Assembly: GCA_037893225.1 (NCBI GenBank) | Contig: JAZGUH010000005.1 | Coordinates: 372,001-436,000, forward strand | From: Hippasteria phrygiana | Lineage: Eukaryota; Echinodermata; Asteroidea; Valvatida; Goniasteridae | Direction of reading: 5' to 3' | Length of the DNA stretch: 64,000 bases | Shown here: in pieces, positions 1 to 10,920 of the stretch | Position numbering within the stretch: the first letter of the stretch is position 1 | How the letters are laid out: each line of letters begins with the position of its first letter | The notes under the pieces: model-generated | The model's database searches: none | What the model saw: only the letters and a program-made list of their open reading frames with translations | What the model was told of the DNA's origin: nothing | Program-made: the position numbers and the translations under genes

Positions 1-298
1 CAAACTTCAGCCGCAGTCACAGCGTTTGTATGCATAATCTTGAAGGATTTCACCCAGTGCGGGCAGCATTGTGCCCCCTGGGTTATGACGCCAAACACGG
101 GGAGCTCTCTCCCTAGATCAACGCTGATCCACGGAATCGCCTCGGTCGTAAGAGCGCACCATGCTCCAGGATAGTTCAGCAGAGGAACGTCGTAACTCAG
201 TCTTCCAAACTGAGGTTGGAAGTCATCGAGTGCAGATGAAGCAGTAATTGCAGAGTCCAGGATCGAGCCATCTGCTATACCAAGGTAGTCATGACAAC
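1..298 (-). CDS. Exon 6 of discoidin gene (partial): F5/8 type C domain 2
   Basis: The acceptor TTCCCTCCACAG opens a frame beginning CHDYLGIADGSILDSAITAS, continuing with FGRLSYD, GAWCAL, WISVDLGREL, VFGVITQGAQ and WVKSFKI up to the window edge. This is a second complete-looking discoidin N-terminal and middle section. Unlike domain 1, it is encoded by one long exon. The gene continues past base 1. Confidence 0.93.
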
Positions 299-3200
299 CT
301 GTGGAGGGAATGGTTAAGGATTTTCAGCTATTTGTTTTCCAGATTGGTTCCATCAAGATAATGCGCAGCACAGCTGCGTGATATTTTAACTGTCGTTTGT
401 CATTAGTCATCTCCTAGTGGCGAGCTACGTTTGCATGCCATATTTCGGACCAAATGTTTTGTGGGGGTTGATTTTCAGGCAATATTTTAATATTTACTAA
501 AAGGAATCCACACTGTGATCTGATATCTTTAAAAGCGCAAAGATGGGGTAAACCAAAAACGACAGTCAAAATTTAACGTGTTTTAATTGCAAATAATTCA
601 GCAATACTTTGTTCAACGGAGAGGGGTTTTAAAATGATAAGTTTCAAGTGAAGGAGCGTTTGCGGTTCCTGAAAGAGACAGACAATTTTAGAGACCGTCA
701 GCATAGGGCAAGACAGCTCAGTTGGAAGAACACCGGTACGGTGTTCCGGAGGTCGCATTTTCAAATCCCGCTCCTGCCAGTTTTCTTTAGTTTGAAAATA
801 TTTCGACTTGGAACAAATTGTAAATTATTCTTGGGGGAAATATAAACACACAAAAACGGAAAAAACACCCCAACACGATAAACAAATTACGAAAGAACAA
901 AAACAAAACAAACAAAAACAAAAACTTAGATCGAGACAGTCATACAAAACGGTAAACTTCTGTGAAAACAAGACACGCTGTATTTTGACGAAGAGGTCCT
1001 TAATTTACAATCTCTTTATATAATTAACGTTAAAGCACGAAAACTACGGCCGACGCGTGATATTTGCTAGGTCACAGTACAGTCAATTAACGTCAAATAC
1101 GGTTACCGTTAGAACTTAAAAACGGTGATTGTTTTTTAAGAGAAAAACAAAATTACCTAACGATTTTTCAAAGTATAGGAAAACATTATATTCAGAAAAG
1201 TTTATATTCAGAACGGGCTTCCATTCATACACGAAACGTTGGTTCCTCACCAGGCTGTCTCGGCACCAGACGTCAGCACGTGACTTACCTCGACAACCAA
1301 CCAGCTCAAACCGCATGCACACATCCGATTCGCTGCCTGATGTCCTGTTGAGGTAAATTCGGATGTATCTGGTGAACACTGGCCGCTGAAAATACTCAAC
1401 GACATTGTGATGAAGGGAACTCTGTAGGATTAGAAAATAAAATAATAAGCTGTGAAAATCATCTGCAGAAAATTCACCTACATGTATGTTTTCAAGTTAA
1501 AGACGAAATATTTTCGATCGGAGTTTTCACAATGTAACTTATGACGTACGCCTAATACTAAATTTTTAAACCCAGCAGGTGTCTGTATGACAGGTGTGGG
1601 TGTGTGTTTTAGATAACCTTTTAAGATGAAGATTTGATGCCTGGAACGCTATTTATAACCAGTGCGATGCAGTCTAAGATGCAGTGCCAATGAAAATCCC
1701 AAAGAGCCGCTTGTGGCCCTTTCACAGCTGGGGTGATGGGATCCGCCGCTCAGATTTTTGCTAATCATTAACGGAATTTTATGAAATGAAATCTGCAAAT
1801 ATCGACAGCTATTGTAATTATCCGTCTGAAATTTCATTTCCACTTCCCATGGGTTTCGTGTTTTGATACATTATTGATACACGGTGCAACAATCGCATTG
1901 TGTGGTTTCTGTGTAGAAGAAAACTGAAGCGATTGAAGCAATTTTCACATTGTGTAGACAAAAAGTTGCATTGCGCAAAAGCGGTACTGAGACAGCAAGA
2001 AAATAATAAAGGCTCAGCTTTGTGTGCCAGGGAGGGCAAATAGCGTCTGTACAACACGTAGCCACATCTTGTTCGAATATCTTACCAGTTCACGCCCTGC
2101 AATCTCTTCTCCGTTTTTAGCGACGCCGTACATGTGGAGCTCATCAACAACTGATGACCAATCTGTCATGTTCTGAACTCGGACACCGGCGACCATCGTA
2201 ACACTCTCCAGATCAACTTGAATCCAGTCGATATCAGGTCTGCAATGGAATCGTGAGGAGCGGTTTTAATACATAATACGTCAAACACCCGTCCATGTGC
2301 AGACTTACTTCGGGTCGATGGTTCGAAACTAAATTTCTTTCCGAAAGAGGGTAAGGATTATTTTACATCTTTTGTTCAGGCAAAAGACGAGAAAATACAT
2401 TGAAGCTGTTTTCAAAGAGCCCCGATCCCACTTACGCGAATTTGACAACGAATTAACGCGCAGTCGATTCGTGTCATTCGTAAGTACTTCGTAATTGAAT
2501 TCGTTGAGTGTCGCAAGACTTCGTAAACACCTCGTATTGTCGCGTAAGTCGTGGTGCCAATTTTGAAATTTTCAAAACTTTTACGAAGCGTTACGATTTT
2601 GTAAGCCTTCGCAATATGTCGCAACGGTGTCGTAACTTGTCGTAATTGCATCGCGAATGCATCGTAATATTTCGTAACCATATCGGGCTGGTTCGGCAAA
2701 TGTTTCCCTCAACGAAGTGTCACGACAGTTCACGAAGTAGTTGCGAAGCAGTTACGACACGTTACGAAGTTTTCGACATGGTAACGAAGAAATTACGAAA
2801 TGGTTACGAACCAAGCCGAAAACGTAGCGCCAACACGAAACACCTGTGTTTTGGCGCTAACCGTTTACGAATTTGGTTACGAATTGATGAGAATGACAAA
2901 GAATTCATTCAAGAAACCATTACGACATTGCGACTCAGTTATGAAGCGTTTGCGACTTTGACGAAGCACTTACGACGCGGTTACGAACTTGCCGACGTGG
3001 TTCGAAACACGTTACGACGCCAACAAGAACACGCGGGAAACGCGTGACGAATCAGCGGTTCGCGGCGTTTTGTCTTCACTTTCGTATTGTCGTCGCCGGA
3101 TTCCTTGAAGAACAAGAACCGCAGCCGCCAGGAGGAGGTTTTCCTCTTTACTAACAGCAGCCGCTTCCAGTACATCAGAGTTGGTGAACATGATGCAAAA

Positions 3201-6200
3201 TCAGAAAATACAAGTACAGGTTCTCAACGCGCGCGTCACCACGTGACGTTAAGTTCGCAACAAGTTCGTATATATATCGCAAAATGTCGTAAATGCGTCG
3301 TATACGCGTCGTGAAGTCGTTAATACCTCGTAACATGTCATGTTAATTCGTAACACTTTCGGTCTGTTTCGTAAACATTTCGTATTTGTATTGTAACCGT
3401 TTCGTAATGGTTCGCAATCAAATCGTGAGAGTTGTAACCGTTTCGTAACCGTTTCGTATCCATTTCGTATAAAATGCGCTCTGGTGGCCACCCCGCAACG
3501 AATCGCAACGAATTTCATGTCGCGCTGATTCGTCGTCAAATTCGCGAAAAGCGGTCGACTTGAGGCAAGTTTTGATTCATTTGCTTTATGGTCTCAAAAT
3601 GTGCATCATATTTTTTCTTTTATGTACCAGGATTTTTTGCAGGGGGAGGGGGGGGGGGGGGTTCTGACATTTTCCCATAAAGGCGACTCCCAAAATATTT
3701 CGTCTGCGAAAAAAGATTTACAAGCGGGGGGGGGGGGGGCTGACACACTTTCTCACTGTTGGTGGCGCCATTTAACCTCTTTGTTTTGTTCTTACCCATA
3801 TGCAAAATAAGACCTGTAGGGTTTCTGCTTTGCAACTTTAGGCGTAGGCCCCTATATACAAGATAAACAAATTGGCAACGAACATGGGGGGGGGGGGGGG
3901 GGGGTTCGACCCCCAAACCCCCCCCCCCCCCCCGGATCCGCGCCTGCAGTGCTGCTTTTGACAAAAGATTGAGTAATTCGGGCTGCGCATTAAATTACGC
4001 AATAAAATCCGTATGTGGCCATTCATAATAGGCCTTCTGCAGTTCACCCATAAAGCATTGGTTTTTACTTAACTCCATATTTGATGAATGGGGCATTAAC
4101 GCGGGATTCGGATGTACTGATAATAATTTAAAAAACAAATATTGACTTGTTTTTTTTTACTTGACGTTCTTGACTCTGCAATAATATCCGAGAATGTCAT
4201 TTACCCTTGCTCTCCAACACACCACGAATAGCCATCGTCGAATTCACCCGGTGAAACGAGCCTCGCCCTCTCCGGGCCGAAATCAAAGACTTGGTTTTGC
4301 CTGACGTGAATGTTTGCATCGGGTATAAACCCATCTGATATACCGAGTGGAGCTTGGCAAAGTACTGAAATCAAGTATCAAGTATATTAATCCACATGTC
4401 TTCGTTAAAGGTAATATACAACATTTGCAAACATAAAAAAACAAAACTATACCGAATTTAATACCATGAAATACCTTGATTTGATATTTCGACCCATAGC
4501 TTTGAAATATCTGAGATTACATGCACGAAGGCAAGAAAACATGTTTATCGCCATGTCATTTTCTAAAAACAAGGAGGGGGATTTTTTTACTTCCAATGTT
4601 TTGGATCAATACAAGCAGTCTTTTCGCCTAAATCGATTCAAAACATGCAATAAATAGACTAGGGCATTTCGTCTCATCCTCTTGCATTATGCCGGATTTG
4701 TTTTCTATAAATGCAAATAAAAAAGGCGCGGCCTTGAAAAGGGAATCGGGCAGGGACGCCAAGCTTGTTTTAATCTCTATTTTGCCTACTTTGTTTTTAC
4801 ACCTTATGGAAAGTTTAGTTTCAAAAGTGAGATTAGCTGTAAAAACACTGAAAAATGTCCGAAACAAGAGAAGAGAGTAAAATCTGAAATCCGATATCGG
4901 CTAAGAACAACGCGTTCTGACGTGCAGTGTTTGACCGGTCGTAAACTTTAACGAGACCATCTCTCCCAACCAACATGAATAGTAGAACTTTACCAGAAAT
5001 TTGTGACCCAACCCAACAAAATGGAGGGGGCCAGTTTGTATTATTTTCTTTCGTTGTTCAACTGTAATGCGGACGTCAGAACACCATCTCTAGGAGATCG
5101 CATGCATGCATATTAAAAATACCGCCCAGCTGAATTTAGGACGTCCCGCTCATTGAGGAGCGCGACGCTCCAAATTCAAAACAGTTTAAATAATAATATA
5201 TTGCTGATCATTGGCCATTGTTGTTTTTGTCCTTCAATATTTCTTTGCATAGCTTATATTATAAGCTATGCAAAGAAATACTGAATTGCTTATTTTCTAG
5301 CATTTCCAAAGTTATCAGCTATAACTTTGGAAATGCTAGAAAATAAGCAATTCAATTTTTTTCGGTATGCCACACGGTCATATTAGACGGTCATCAACAC
5401 ATACACGCTTCACATGAAGGTTCTCTTTAAATTTACTCTTTATTCGCACACTCAAAAAAGAGGTAACTAAGATCTTACTTGAGGAACTTCATGTGATTCA
5501 ATTTTCTTAAAGTGCATCTCCATGTGCGTCTTACCGGGACATTTGAAGAAAGTCCGTATTTCATTGGCGTCTTCACCGATGACTAATCCCTTGAGTAAGG
5601 TGGCTGTTGGTGGTTGCTGGCCCGTGTTCCAGACGTTCACCCCGCCAAGGTAAGCAGACGAGCAGTCACAGGGATCCCGTGTGTAGGCGGCCAAGCCAGC
5701 AGGGCCATCGCTGTCCAGCTCACGGTGATTTCCGATGGAACAAACGTCCCCGAAAGCTGTTGAAAAATAACCTTAGAAACCCCAAACAAACTAAACACAT
5801 TGTCACAAATGCAAATGGATCTATTTAAACTCTAACACGTTAATATTTAACTGTCGTTTTTTTAAAAATACTTTTCTATTGTTAAGTTACTCGTGGTTTT
5901 GCATGCATGTCCTATTTGGGGCAACATTTGAGGCTACATTGCCTGATATCGATTTTCAGCCAAGACTTTTCATTTTTACGGAAAAGTAGCCACATTTTGA
6001 TCTTATATCTTTAAAAAGGCAATCATGAAAATCAACAGTTAAATATGAACGTGTTCTCTGTGATAACCAGAGTCGGCAGTTAAATTGCAGTAAGAAATTT
6101 ACTGCGCATATTTTGCCGAAATTCAAAGTGACAGGTCACGACGTCGCCACGACGGTTTTTTAGGTTAGCTGGGAACGTGGACCAATCAGAATTGAGGAAA

Positions 6201-9200
6201 TTTGAGTCTACGAAAGTCATGTTAAATTGCAGTTTTTAGTCCAAAAACACTTTTTTGACCATAATAACTATTCAAACAATTCCTCAATTAATTTTTGGAA
6301 TTTTTTTTTCAAACACAGGTAAACAGTCTCGTTTCATTTCATTCTGTGTTCACTCGAAATAGTTCATGGGAAACCATGTTTTCATCATGGTGTTATAAAC
6401 TGAATATAAAGCCAAAGCACGCTGTTATAACGTTGATAGCACTCTAAAAACTGTGTTTAGCAATTAAACACAATCTTGCTATCAATTTGTAAACATGTTT
6501 AGAAGCTAAACATTACATGTCCAATTCCTAAACATTAATGTTCAATGGATAAACACTATCCGTCAACACGCTAAACATGTTTAGTATGTAAACGTGTTTA
6601 CAAACAGATAGCAAGAAAGTGTTTAGAAAAGTGTTTAATTGCTAAACACTGTTTTATGGTACGTTGTCGTACCATCAGATCGTCACAGTTTTCACGAACA
6701 GACGAATCTTGCCTCTCCGCACTAAACTAAAGTTACAAGAAAATAAGGTTTTAAGCTGCTCACTTTTTAAATTGAAGATATTACCTGCATTTATACCACA
6801 TGTTGATTCATTGTTGACACTATGTTAAAGATCAGTTCTCGGTCTTTCACAAGTCATTGGCAGCTGAGCGATAAGTCAATTAATTACAGAGTTATTAATT
6901 GATTAATAAATTTGTCTCTTCGTGAAAACTCAGAAGCGAGAAATGGCCCGTTTTGCCCCACAGAGTGTCATTTGTCTCTTCGTGAAAACCCAATATTTTG
7001 TTTTTACATTTAACATGTTATTATTCTTTTTTAAACAAATTTCAGTCAAATGTATTTTGCACTTTAACATAAAAACTGTCAATAAGCATAACTAATGTAA
7101 CAAACAATCTAAAATTACCTATTTTTGGTATTTTTAAAGACAGGAAATTGTAGGTTAACAACTAGCTGTGATTTAACAATTGCAGCGTTAAATTGCAAAA
7201 ATAATGACAATATAGCAGAATATTTGCGTTATAACATTTGAAACATTTGTTTTAGTTATTTTTGTGTGTGTAATTGAAGAAAAAAACGATTCTGCTTTTT
7301 CCCCCTTTGTAAATAGACAAATATCCTTCAATGTAGAAACAAATTTTGCTTTTTTAAACTTAATTTGTCTTTGTTTTTACATTTTTTTTTAAATCAAATT
7401 TAGGTCAATTGTGACTTTTTAACATGTATTTTGCACTTTAACTAAAAAGTGTCAATAAACATAACTAATGTAACAAACAAACTCAAATTACCAAATTTTT
7501 TTGTCTTTTTAGAGACAGATTATTGTAGGTTTACAACTTGCTGTGATTTAACAATTGCAGCGTAAAATTGCAAACAAACAATGACAATATTGCAGAATAT
7601 TTGTTTTATAACATTTAAAACATTTGTTTTAATCATATTTTTTTATGTAATTGAACAATACAATTTTCTGGTCCTTCAAATGGTACGTTCTTTTACATGT
7701 ATTTCGCGTCATAGCAAAAAGTGTGTTTGTCTTTTTACAGGGAAACTTTAAGATTTATAGTTTTCTTGTACTATAATATATTTATCTGTAAAAAAGACAA
7801 ATAGAATATATCATTATTTTTATCACACATGATGTGATAAAAATATGTTTTTTACACAGATCTTTTGTTTGTTATTTGCATAGGCCTATACATTGTTGTT
7901 GATGTAAATAAACACATTCTATCAATATTAATGTATTTTAACATATTTTGTTGAATTTTTTAAACATGCGTTTGTAATTGTTTCATTGTAAATCGGCAGA
8001 TCTACATCACAATCTGTAAACGTACAGTTTCCCGTGTTTTTGACAAATTTGTATTTTTAAATTAATTAGAAGGCGTGCTTTTTAATATTAGTTTCACGTA
8101 TTCCTATAGTTTTCTTGCAATTCAACCAAAATATGGTGATTAGTTCAAAAAATCATGCTAAAATATACATTCTTGGTTCTGTTTATAGCCGTATGTGCTA
8201 AATGCGCACATTTATTTGTCTTTTAACGTACAACTCTGTATTTCAGCAGACCAGCTTGTTTCAGAACACACGTATGTAACTGATTCACCCAATCAGCAAT
8301 GCGAATTATTTACGCGCGTTCGTGATGTCCGAATGTGTATTGTGTATGCAGCTGCCGCATGTTTAACTTTGAAAAGTTGCACCAACGTTGCAAGTATAGT
8401 CTAGTTCATGTAATACTATTATAAGTATATAAGTATAAGGTAACTGTTCCACTTTTGCTTGCAATTTTATAGGCTAAATCCACATCTCAACAAGCTGCAG
8501 TATTTGACGAAATAATTGTTCGAGTAGTGGCGGTTTTAACACAACACTGTTTTACAGCAGTTGGATGTTTCCGTTCCAGTCATAACAAATTGTAAAAAAA
8601 TACACTGTTAAAAATTACGTTGTGGTACAACGATTTACAGAGTTTCTTTCTGTATAAACCACTTATAAACTCTGTTACAAACATTGTGTTTTTTTACAAG
8701 GAATTCCTTGTATATCAACAACTGCGCAATTGTAAACTGTACATTTACAAAGAAGTTCGGTAAATATACAAAGTTCTTCTAAAAGCAATTGTTCATTCAC
8801 ATAGAATCTACTGTTATCCTACATGAATCTCATTATGCGGCAGCTGACCAATCAGAATTGAGGAAATTTGTGTGCGCCAAAAAACATGTTAAATTACTAT
8901 GTTCATGCTATGTTTCAGTTCAAAAACACACTTTCTTGATCATAATAGGTAATTTGTCAAGCAATTTATGTACAGAATTACTTTTATCCAAACATTATTA
9001 AATATTGGCATGTTACATCCCCGTTCATGTTCAAAAAATCGAAACGGTTGGTGGCGAATTCGAACCATGACTTCATAATGGCTCGACCGAATGAATATAA
9101 AACCAAAATGCGCTCTACTGTCATATGTACGTATACAGTAGTAGGCGCATGTACACCGTAGTATGTAATATGTTGGATTTCGTAGAAATCACACTGTACA

Positions 9201-10689
9201 AATATTGTAAAACTATATAAACTGCACTCTGTAGATATATACAGACCATCTGTACACACACAGCCCTTGTAATACCAATTGACTGCAGATTCTGCTTTTT
9301 AAATTTTGCAAATATCTGTAAAAGTAAAAAACAAAGCCCCCAGTTAAATAACATTTTTGTAAGCTTTAATAATTGTTGCAGGTTGTAAACACAAAAAACG
9401 TACATCCCATATTTAGCATTTTACGGTTTTCCTGTATTTTGCCAAAACAAATTGGTCTGTTCATAACGTTTACAACATTTCTATTTTTTAGTAATAACAA
9501 AATATCTGTAATTGAATATTGCAAACTTGACTGTTACATGAAATAACAGAAAGTGCTGGCAACTGAAATAACAGAAAGTGCTTGCATTTCTGTCAACTTC
9601 AATAATTGTTGCAGGTTGTAAACACAAAAAACGTACATCCCATATTTAGCATTTCGGAGTTCGCCTGTATTTTGCCAAAACAAATTGGTTTGTTCATAAC
9701 GTTTACAACATTGTTATTTTTCAATAATAACAAAATGTCTGTGATTACATTTTGCAAAATTAACTGTCAAATGAAAAAACAGAAAGTGATGGCAACTTTG
9801 TTGCCATCACTTTTTCTGTAAATTTACACAGAAATGTTTTAATATACGCTATGGCTGAGAAGGGCAAAATTGCCAGAAAATGGATTTTGGGTTTTCACGA
9901 GGAGCCAAATTCGAACTCCGTGTTACAATAGGGCTGTGAAGGGCAAAATTGCCAGAAAATGGATTTTGGGTTTTCACGAAGAGACGAATTTAAACTCCGT
10001 ATTAGTTATACAATAGGGTTGTGAGTGGCAAAATTGCCCGGAAATGGATATTGGGTTTTTACGAAAAGACAAATGACACTCTGTGGGGCAAAACGGGCCA
10101 TTTCTCGCTTCTGAGTTTTCACGAAGAGACAAATTTATTAATCAATTAATAACTCTGTAATTAATTGACTTATCGCTCAGGTGCCAATGACTTGTGAAAG
10201 CCCGAGAACTGAACTTTAACATAGTGTCAACAATGAATCAACATGTGGTATAAATGCAGGTAATATCTTTAATTTAAAAAATGAGCAGCTTAAAACCTGA
10301 TTTTCTTGTAACTTTAGTTTAGTGCGGAGAGACAAAATTCGTCTGTTCGTGAAAACTTTGACGAGATGCTACGACAACGTACCATATTACAGGTCCTGTA
10401 CACTCTAATGTTAAATGTATTCATTTGTACAGTCTAATGTATAGTACCGGTAGGTTACTTCCACTTAGTATAGTTCCCAGTTTTGTAAGAGCAGAATAAC
10501 AGAAACGCAGGTTTCCTGGGTAGTCAAAGTGTCTCAAAGTGACAAGGTGAGCACACGAGCTATTAAAGGAAGCTTTCTTCAGGAGGGCGGGGCACGCCCC
10601 AGACCTAGTTAGGTTTCGTGGTTAAGATAGCGCAACCTTATTTTCTTACCTGCTACGACAACCAAGAATAGCAGGCGTGTCCCTCCCAT
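1..10689 (-). CDS. Discoidin (F5/8 type C) domain secreted protein, 5' part of gene
   Basis: Six coding exons were joined by splice sites and matching phase: 10689-10650, 5756-5535, 4364-4205, 2239-2086, 1385-1289 and 298-1, continuing left. The reading frame is open for about 323 residues. It starts with a hydrophobic signal peptide (MGGTRLLFLVVVAAFG), followed by about 70 unrecognised residues with four cysteines. Discoidin domain 1 lies at about residues 90-224: it opens with CQAPLGISDG, contains DWIQVDLESV, and closes with TRYIRIYLN, VCMRFELVGC. Domain 2 starts at CHDYLGIADGS and contains AWCA, WISVDLGREL and VFGVITQG. Discoidin domains usually bind glycans or phospholipids on cell surfaces or matrix. 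Domain 1 is about 15-20 residues short before PVFTRYIRIY, so a small exon between 2086 and 1385 may be missed. The ATG follows a splice-acceptor-like TTTAATTGCAG, suggesting a non-coding first exon upstream. Domain identity is confident; ligand and exact homologue are unknown. Confidence 0.9.
299..1288. other. Intron 5 of discoidin gene
   Basis: No coding signal is seen. The middle (about 705-790) holds a degenerate tRNA-like SINE related to the one at 18.54 kb. The stretch 840-930 is A-rich low-complexity DNA. Confidence 0.6.
705..790 (+). repeat. Degenerate tRNA-like SINE head
   Basis: It contains AGCTCAGTTGGAAGA (A-box-like), CACCGGTACGGTG, GAGGTCGCA and a decayed B box, then CCCGCTCCTGCCAGTTTTCTTT. 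The same word order recurs at 18,539-18,612, where the B box is intact. Confidence 0.6.
1289..1385 (-). CDS. Exon 5 of discoidin gene: end of F5/8 type C domain 1
   Basis: The acceptor GAGTATTTTCAG precedes RPVFTRYIRIYLNRTSG, then VCMRFELVGCRG, and the donor GAG|GTAAGTCA. RYIRIY and CMRFELVGC are the closing strands of a discoidin domain, including the last cysteine of its N-C disulfide. Phase is 0 in and 1 out. Confidence 0.92.
1386..2085. other. Intron 4 of discoidin gene
   Basis: Nothing coding was recognised. A short in-phase exon supplying about 15-20 residues of discoidin domain 1 could be hidden here, but no convincing acceptor-donor pair was found. Confidence 0.45.
2086..2239 (-). 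CDS. Exon 4 of discoidin gene: middle of F5/8 type C domain 1
   Basis: The acceptor CACGATTCCATTGCAG is followed by PDIDWIQVDLESV, then VAGVRVQNMTDW and YGVAKNGEE, ending GREL before the donor CTG|GTAAGATA. The WIQVDL and V-x-G-V-x-x-Q strands are the core discoidin signature. Phase is 2 in and 0 out. Confidence 0.92.
2430..3545. repeat. TCGTAA/TTACGA-rich repeat field in intron 3
   Basis: The words TCGTAA, TCGCAA and TTCGTAAC recur on the plus strand at 2,430-2,690 and 3,240-3,545. Their complements (TTACGA, TTGCGAC) fill 2,700-3,020. The motif orientation therefore flips twice, as in a degenerate minisatellite or foldback element. Open frames over it show no known protein motif. Confidence 0.6.
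3640..3940. repeat. Cluster of poly-G and poly-C tracts
   Basis: Four homopolymer runs of about 13-20 G or C lie at roughly 3,648-3,661, 3,725-3,739, 3,884-3,904 and 3,918-3,934, inside intron 3 of the discoidin gene. The frames running through them give polyproline or polyglycine artefacts. Confidence 0.8.
4205..4364 (-). CDS. Exon 3 of discoidin gene: first part of F5/8 type C domain 1
   Basis: The acceptor TTGATTTCAG leads into a frame giving CQAPLGISDGFIPDANI, then GEFDDGYSWCVGEQG. This is the standard opening of a discoidin domain: a Cys, then LG-x-x-DG-x-I-x-D, then a WC pair. The donor is CAAGG|GTAAAT, phase 2. In phase 1 and out phase 2 match exons 2 and 4. Confidence 0.92.
5238..5280. 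repeat. Perfect hairpin, 20-bp arms
   Basis: The arms are 5,238-5,257 and 5,261-5,280 around a 3-base loop. They are exact reverse complements (TTTCTTTGCATAGCTTAT and its complement). Confidence 0.95.
5282..5354. repeat. Perfect hairpin, 34-bp arms
   Basis: The arms are 5,282-5,315 and 5,321-5,354 with a 5-base loop (CAGCT), and no mismatch was found. It lies one base after the 20-bp hairpin. Confidence 0.95.
5439..5444 (-). promoter_or_regulatory. Candidate polyadenylation signal for a short discoidin-gene transcript
   Basis: AATAAA on the minus strand begins 23 bases after the TAG (5,469-5,467) that ends the unspliced exon-2 frame. A canonical signal so close to an in-frame stop suggests intronic polyadenylation, but a chance match is possible. 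Confidence 0.4.
5535..5756 (-). CDS. Exon 2 of discoidin gene: N-terminal cysteine-containing region
   Basis: The acceptor TTTTTCAACAG precedes the exon. Phase 1 is kept from exon 1 and the exon ends at CCCG|GTAAGACG, again phase 1, which joins exon 3 in frame. The encoded segment has four cysteines (GDVCSIGN, DPCDCSS, FFKCP) and motifs such as YLGGVNVWNTG. I do not recognise the domain. A second donor, CAA|GTAAGATC at 5479/5478, is phase 0 and would not match exon 3. Without splicing the frame stays open to TAG at 5469-5467. Confidence 0.82.
6447..6655. mobile_element. Palindromic MITE, GTGTTTAGCAATTAAACAC family, copy 1
   Basis: It begins AAACTGTGTTTAGCAATTAAACAC-like and ends GTGTTTAATTGCTAAACACTGTTTT, so the ends are inverted repeats. 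The interior has further TAAACATGTTTA palindromes. Copies lie at 14,251-14,366 (partial) and 17,386-17,589. Confidence 0.85.
6656..10385. mobile_element. Foldback-like element with ~340-bp terminal inverted repeats
   Basis: The left end (6,656-6,997) and right end (10,044-10,385) are near-identical reverse complements. The outermost word is ATGGTACGTTGTCGTA, and shared inner words are CACGAACAGACGAAT, TCTCCGCACTAAACTAAAG and CGAGAAATGGCCCGTTTTG. The interior has its own direct repeats: about 7,030-7,250 versus 7,420-7,640, 9,366-9,520 versus 9,599-9,750, and three copies of an ~85-bp unit at 9,850-10,050. No transposase frame is visible, so it looks non-autonomous. Confidence 0.88.
9776..9820. 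repeat. Short hairpin inside the foldback element
   Basis: GTGATGGCAAC, a short TTT loop and GTTGCCATCAC form an inverted repeat extended by AGAAA and TTTCT on the outside, with two unpaired T bases. Confidence 0.75.
10650..10689 (-). CDS. Exon 1 of discoidin gene: start codon and signal peptide
   Basis: The ATG on the minus strand is at 10689-10687. It encodes MGGTRLLFLVVVA plus one base, then the donor G|GTAAGA (phase 1). The hydrophobic core LLFLVVVAA continues into exon 2 and forms a typical signal peptide. The sequence just before the ATG reads TTTAATTGCAG|GTTC, a good acceptor, so the 5' UTR probably begins in an unseen upstream exon. Confidence 0.8.
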
Positions 10690-10920
10690 GAACCTGCAAT
10701 TAAAGTCAAGGAGCGGTCGCATTAGTTTTCATTTTAATCCAGACAGCACTCATATCGGATGTATGGACTTTTCAGTGTCTATAATGTTTAAAGAGACCTT
10801 TCGACTGTGAATATAGTGCGATCCATTAAAACCCGCATGTTGGCGAAATGGCCACACTGCTCCGCGACATTACGTACGTGTTGCGCCCGCGGCTGCGATT
10901 GGTCATTACACTGCAAAAAC

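Larger units (their letters stand above)
4365..5534. other. Intron 2 of discoidin gene
   Basis: It contains two adjacent perfect hairpins (5,238-5,354) and a possible alternative 3' end of the gene (stop at 5,469-5,467 and AATAAA at 5,444-5,439 on the minus strand). The rest is unremarkable. Confidence 0.6.
5757..10649. other. Intron 1 of discoidin gene
   Basis: This 4.9-kb intron is AT-rich and is mostly two inverted-repeat elements, a small palindromic MITE (6,447-6,655) and a 3.7-kb foldback element (6,656-10,385). No exon-like frame was recognised. Confidence 0.7.

Noticed and set aside
5479..5534. Exon 2 of the discoidin gene ending at the second donor (5,479)
   Set aside because: That donor is phase 0, which cannot join exon 3 in the discoidin frame (phase 1). 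The upstream donor at 5,535 fits. Kept only as a possible short-isoform extension.
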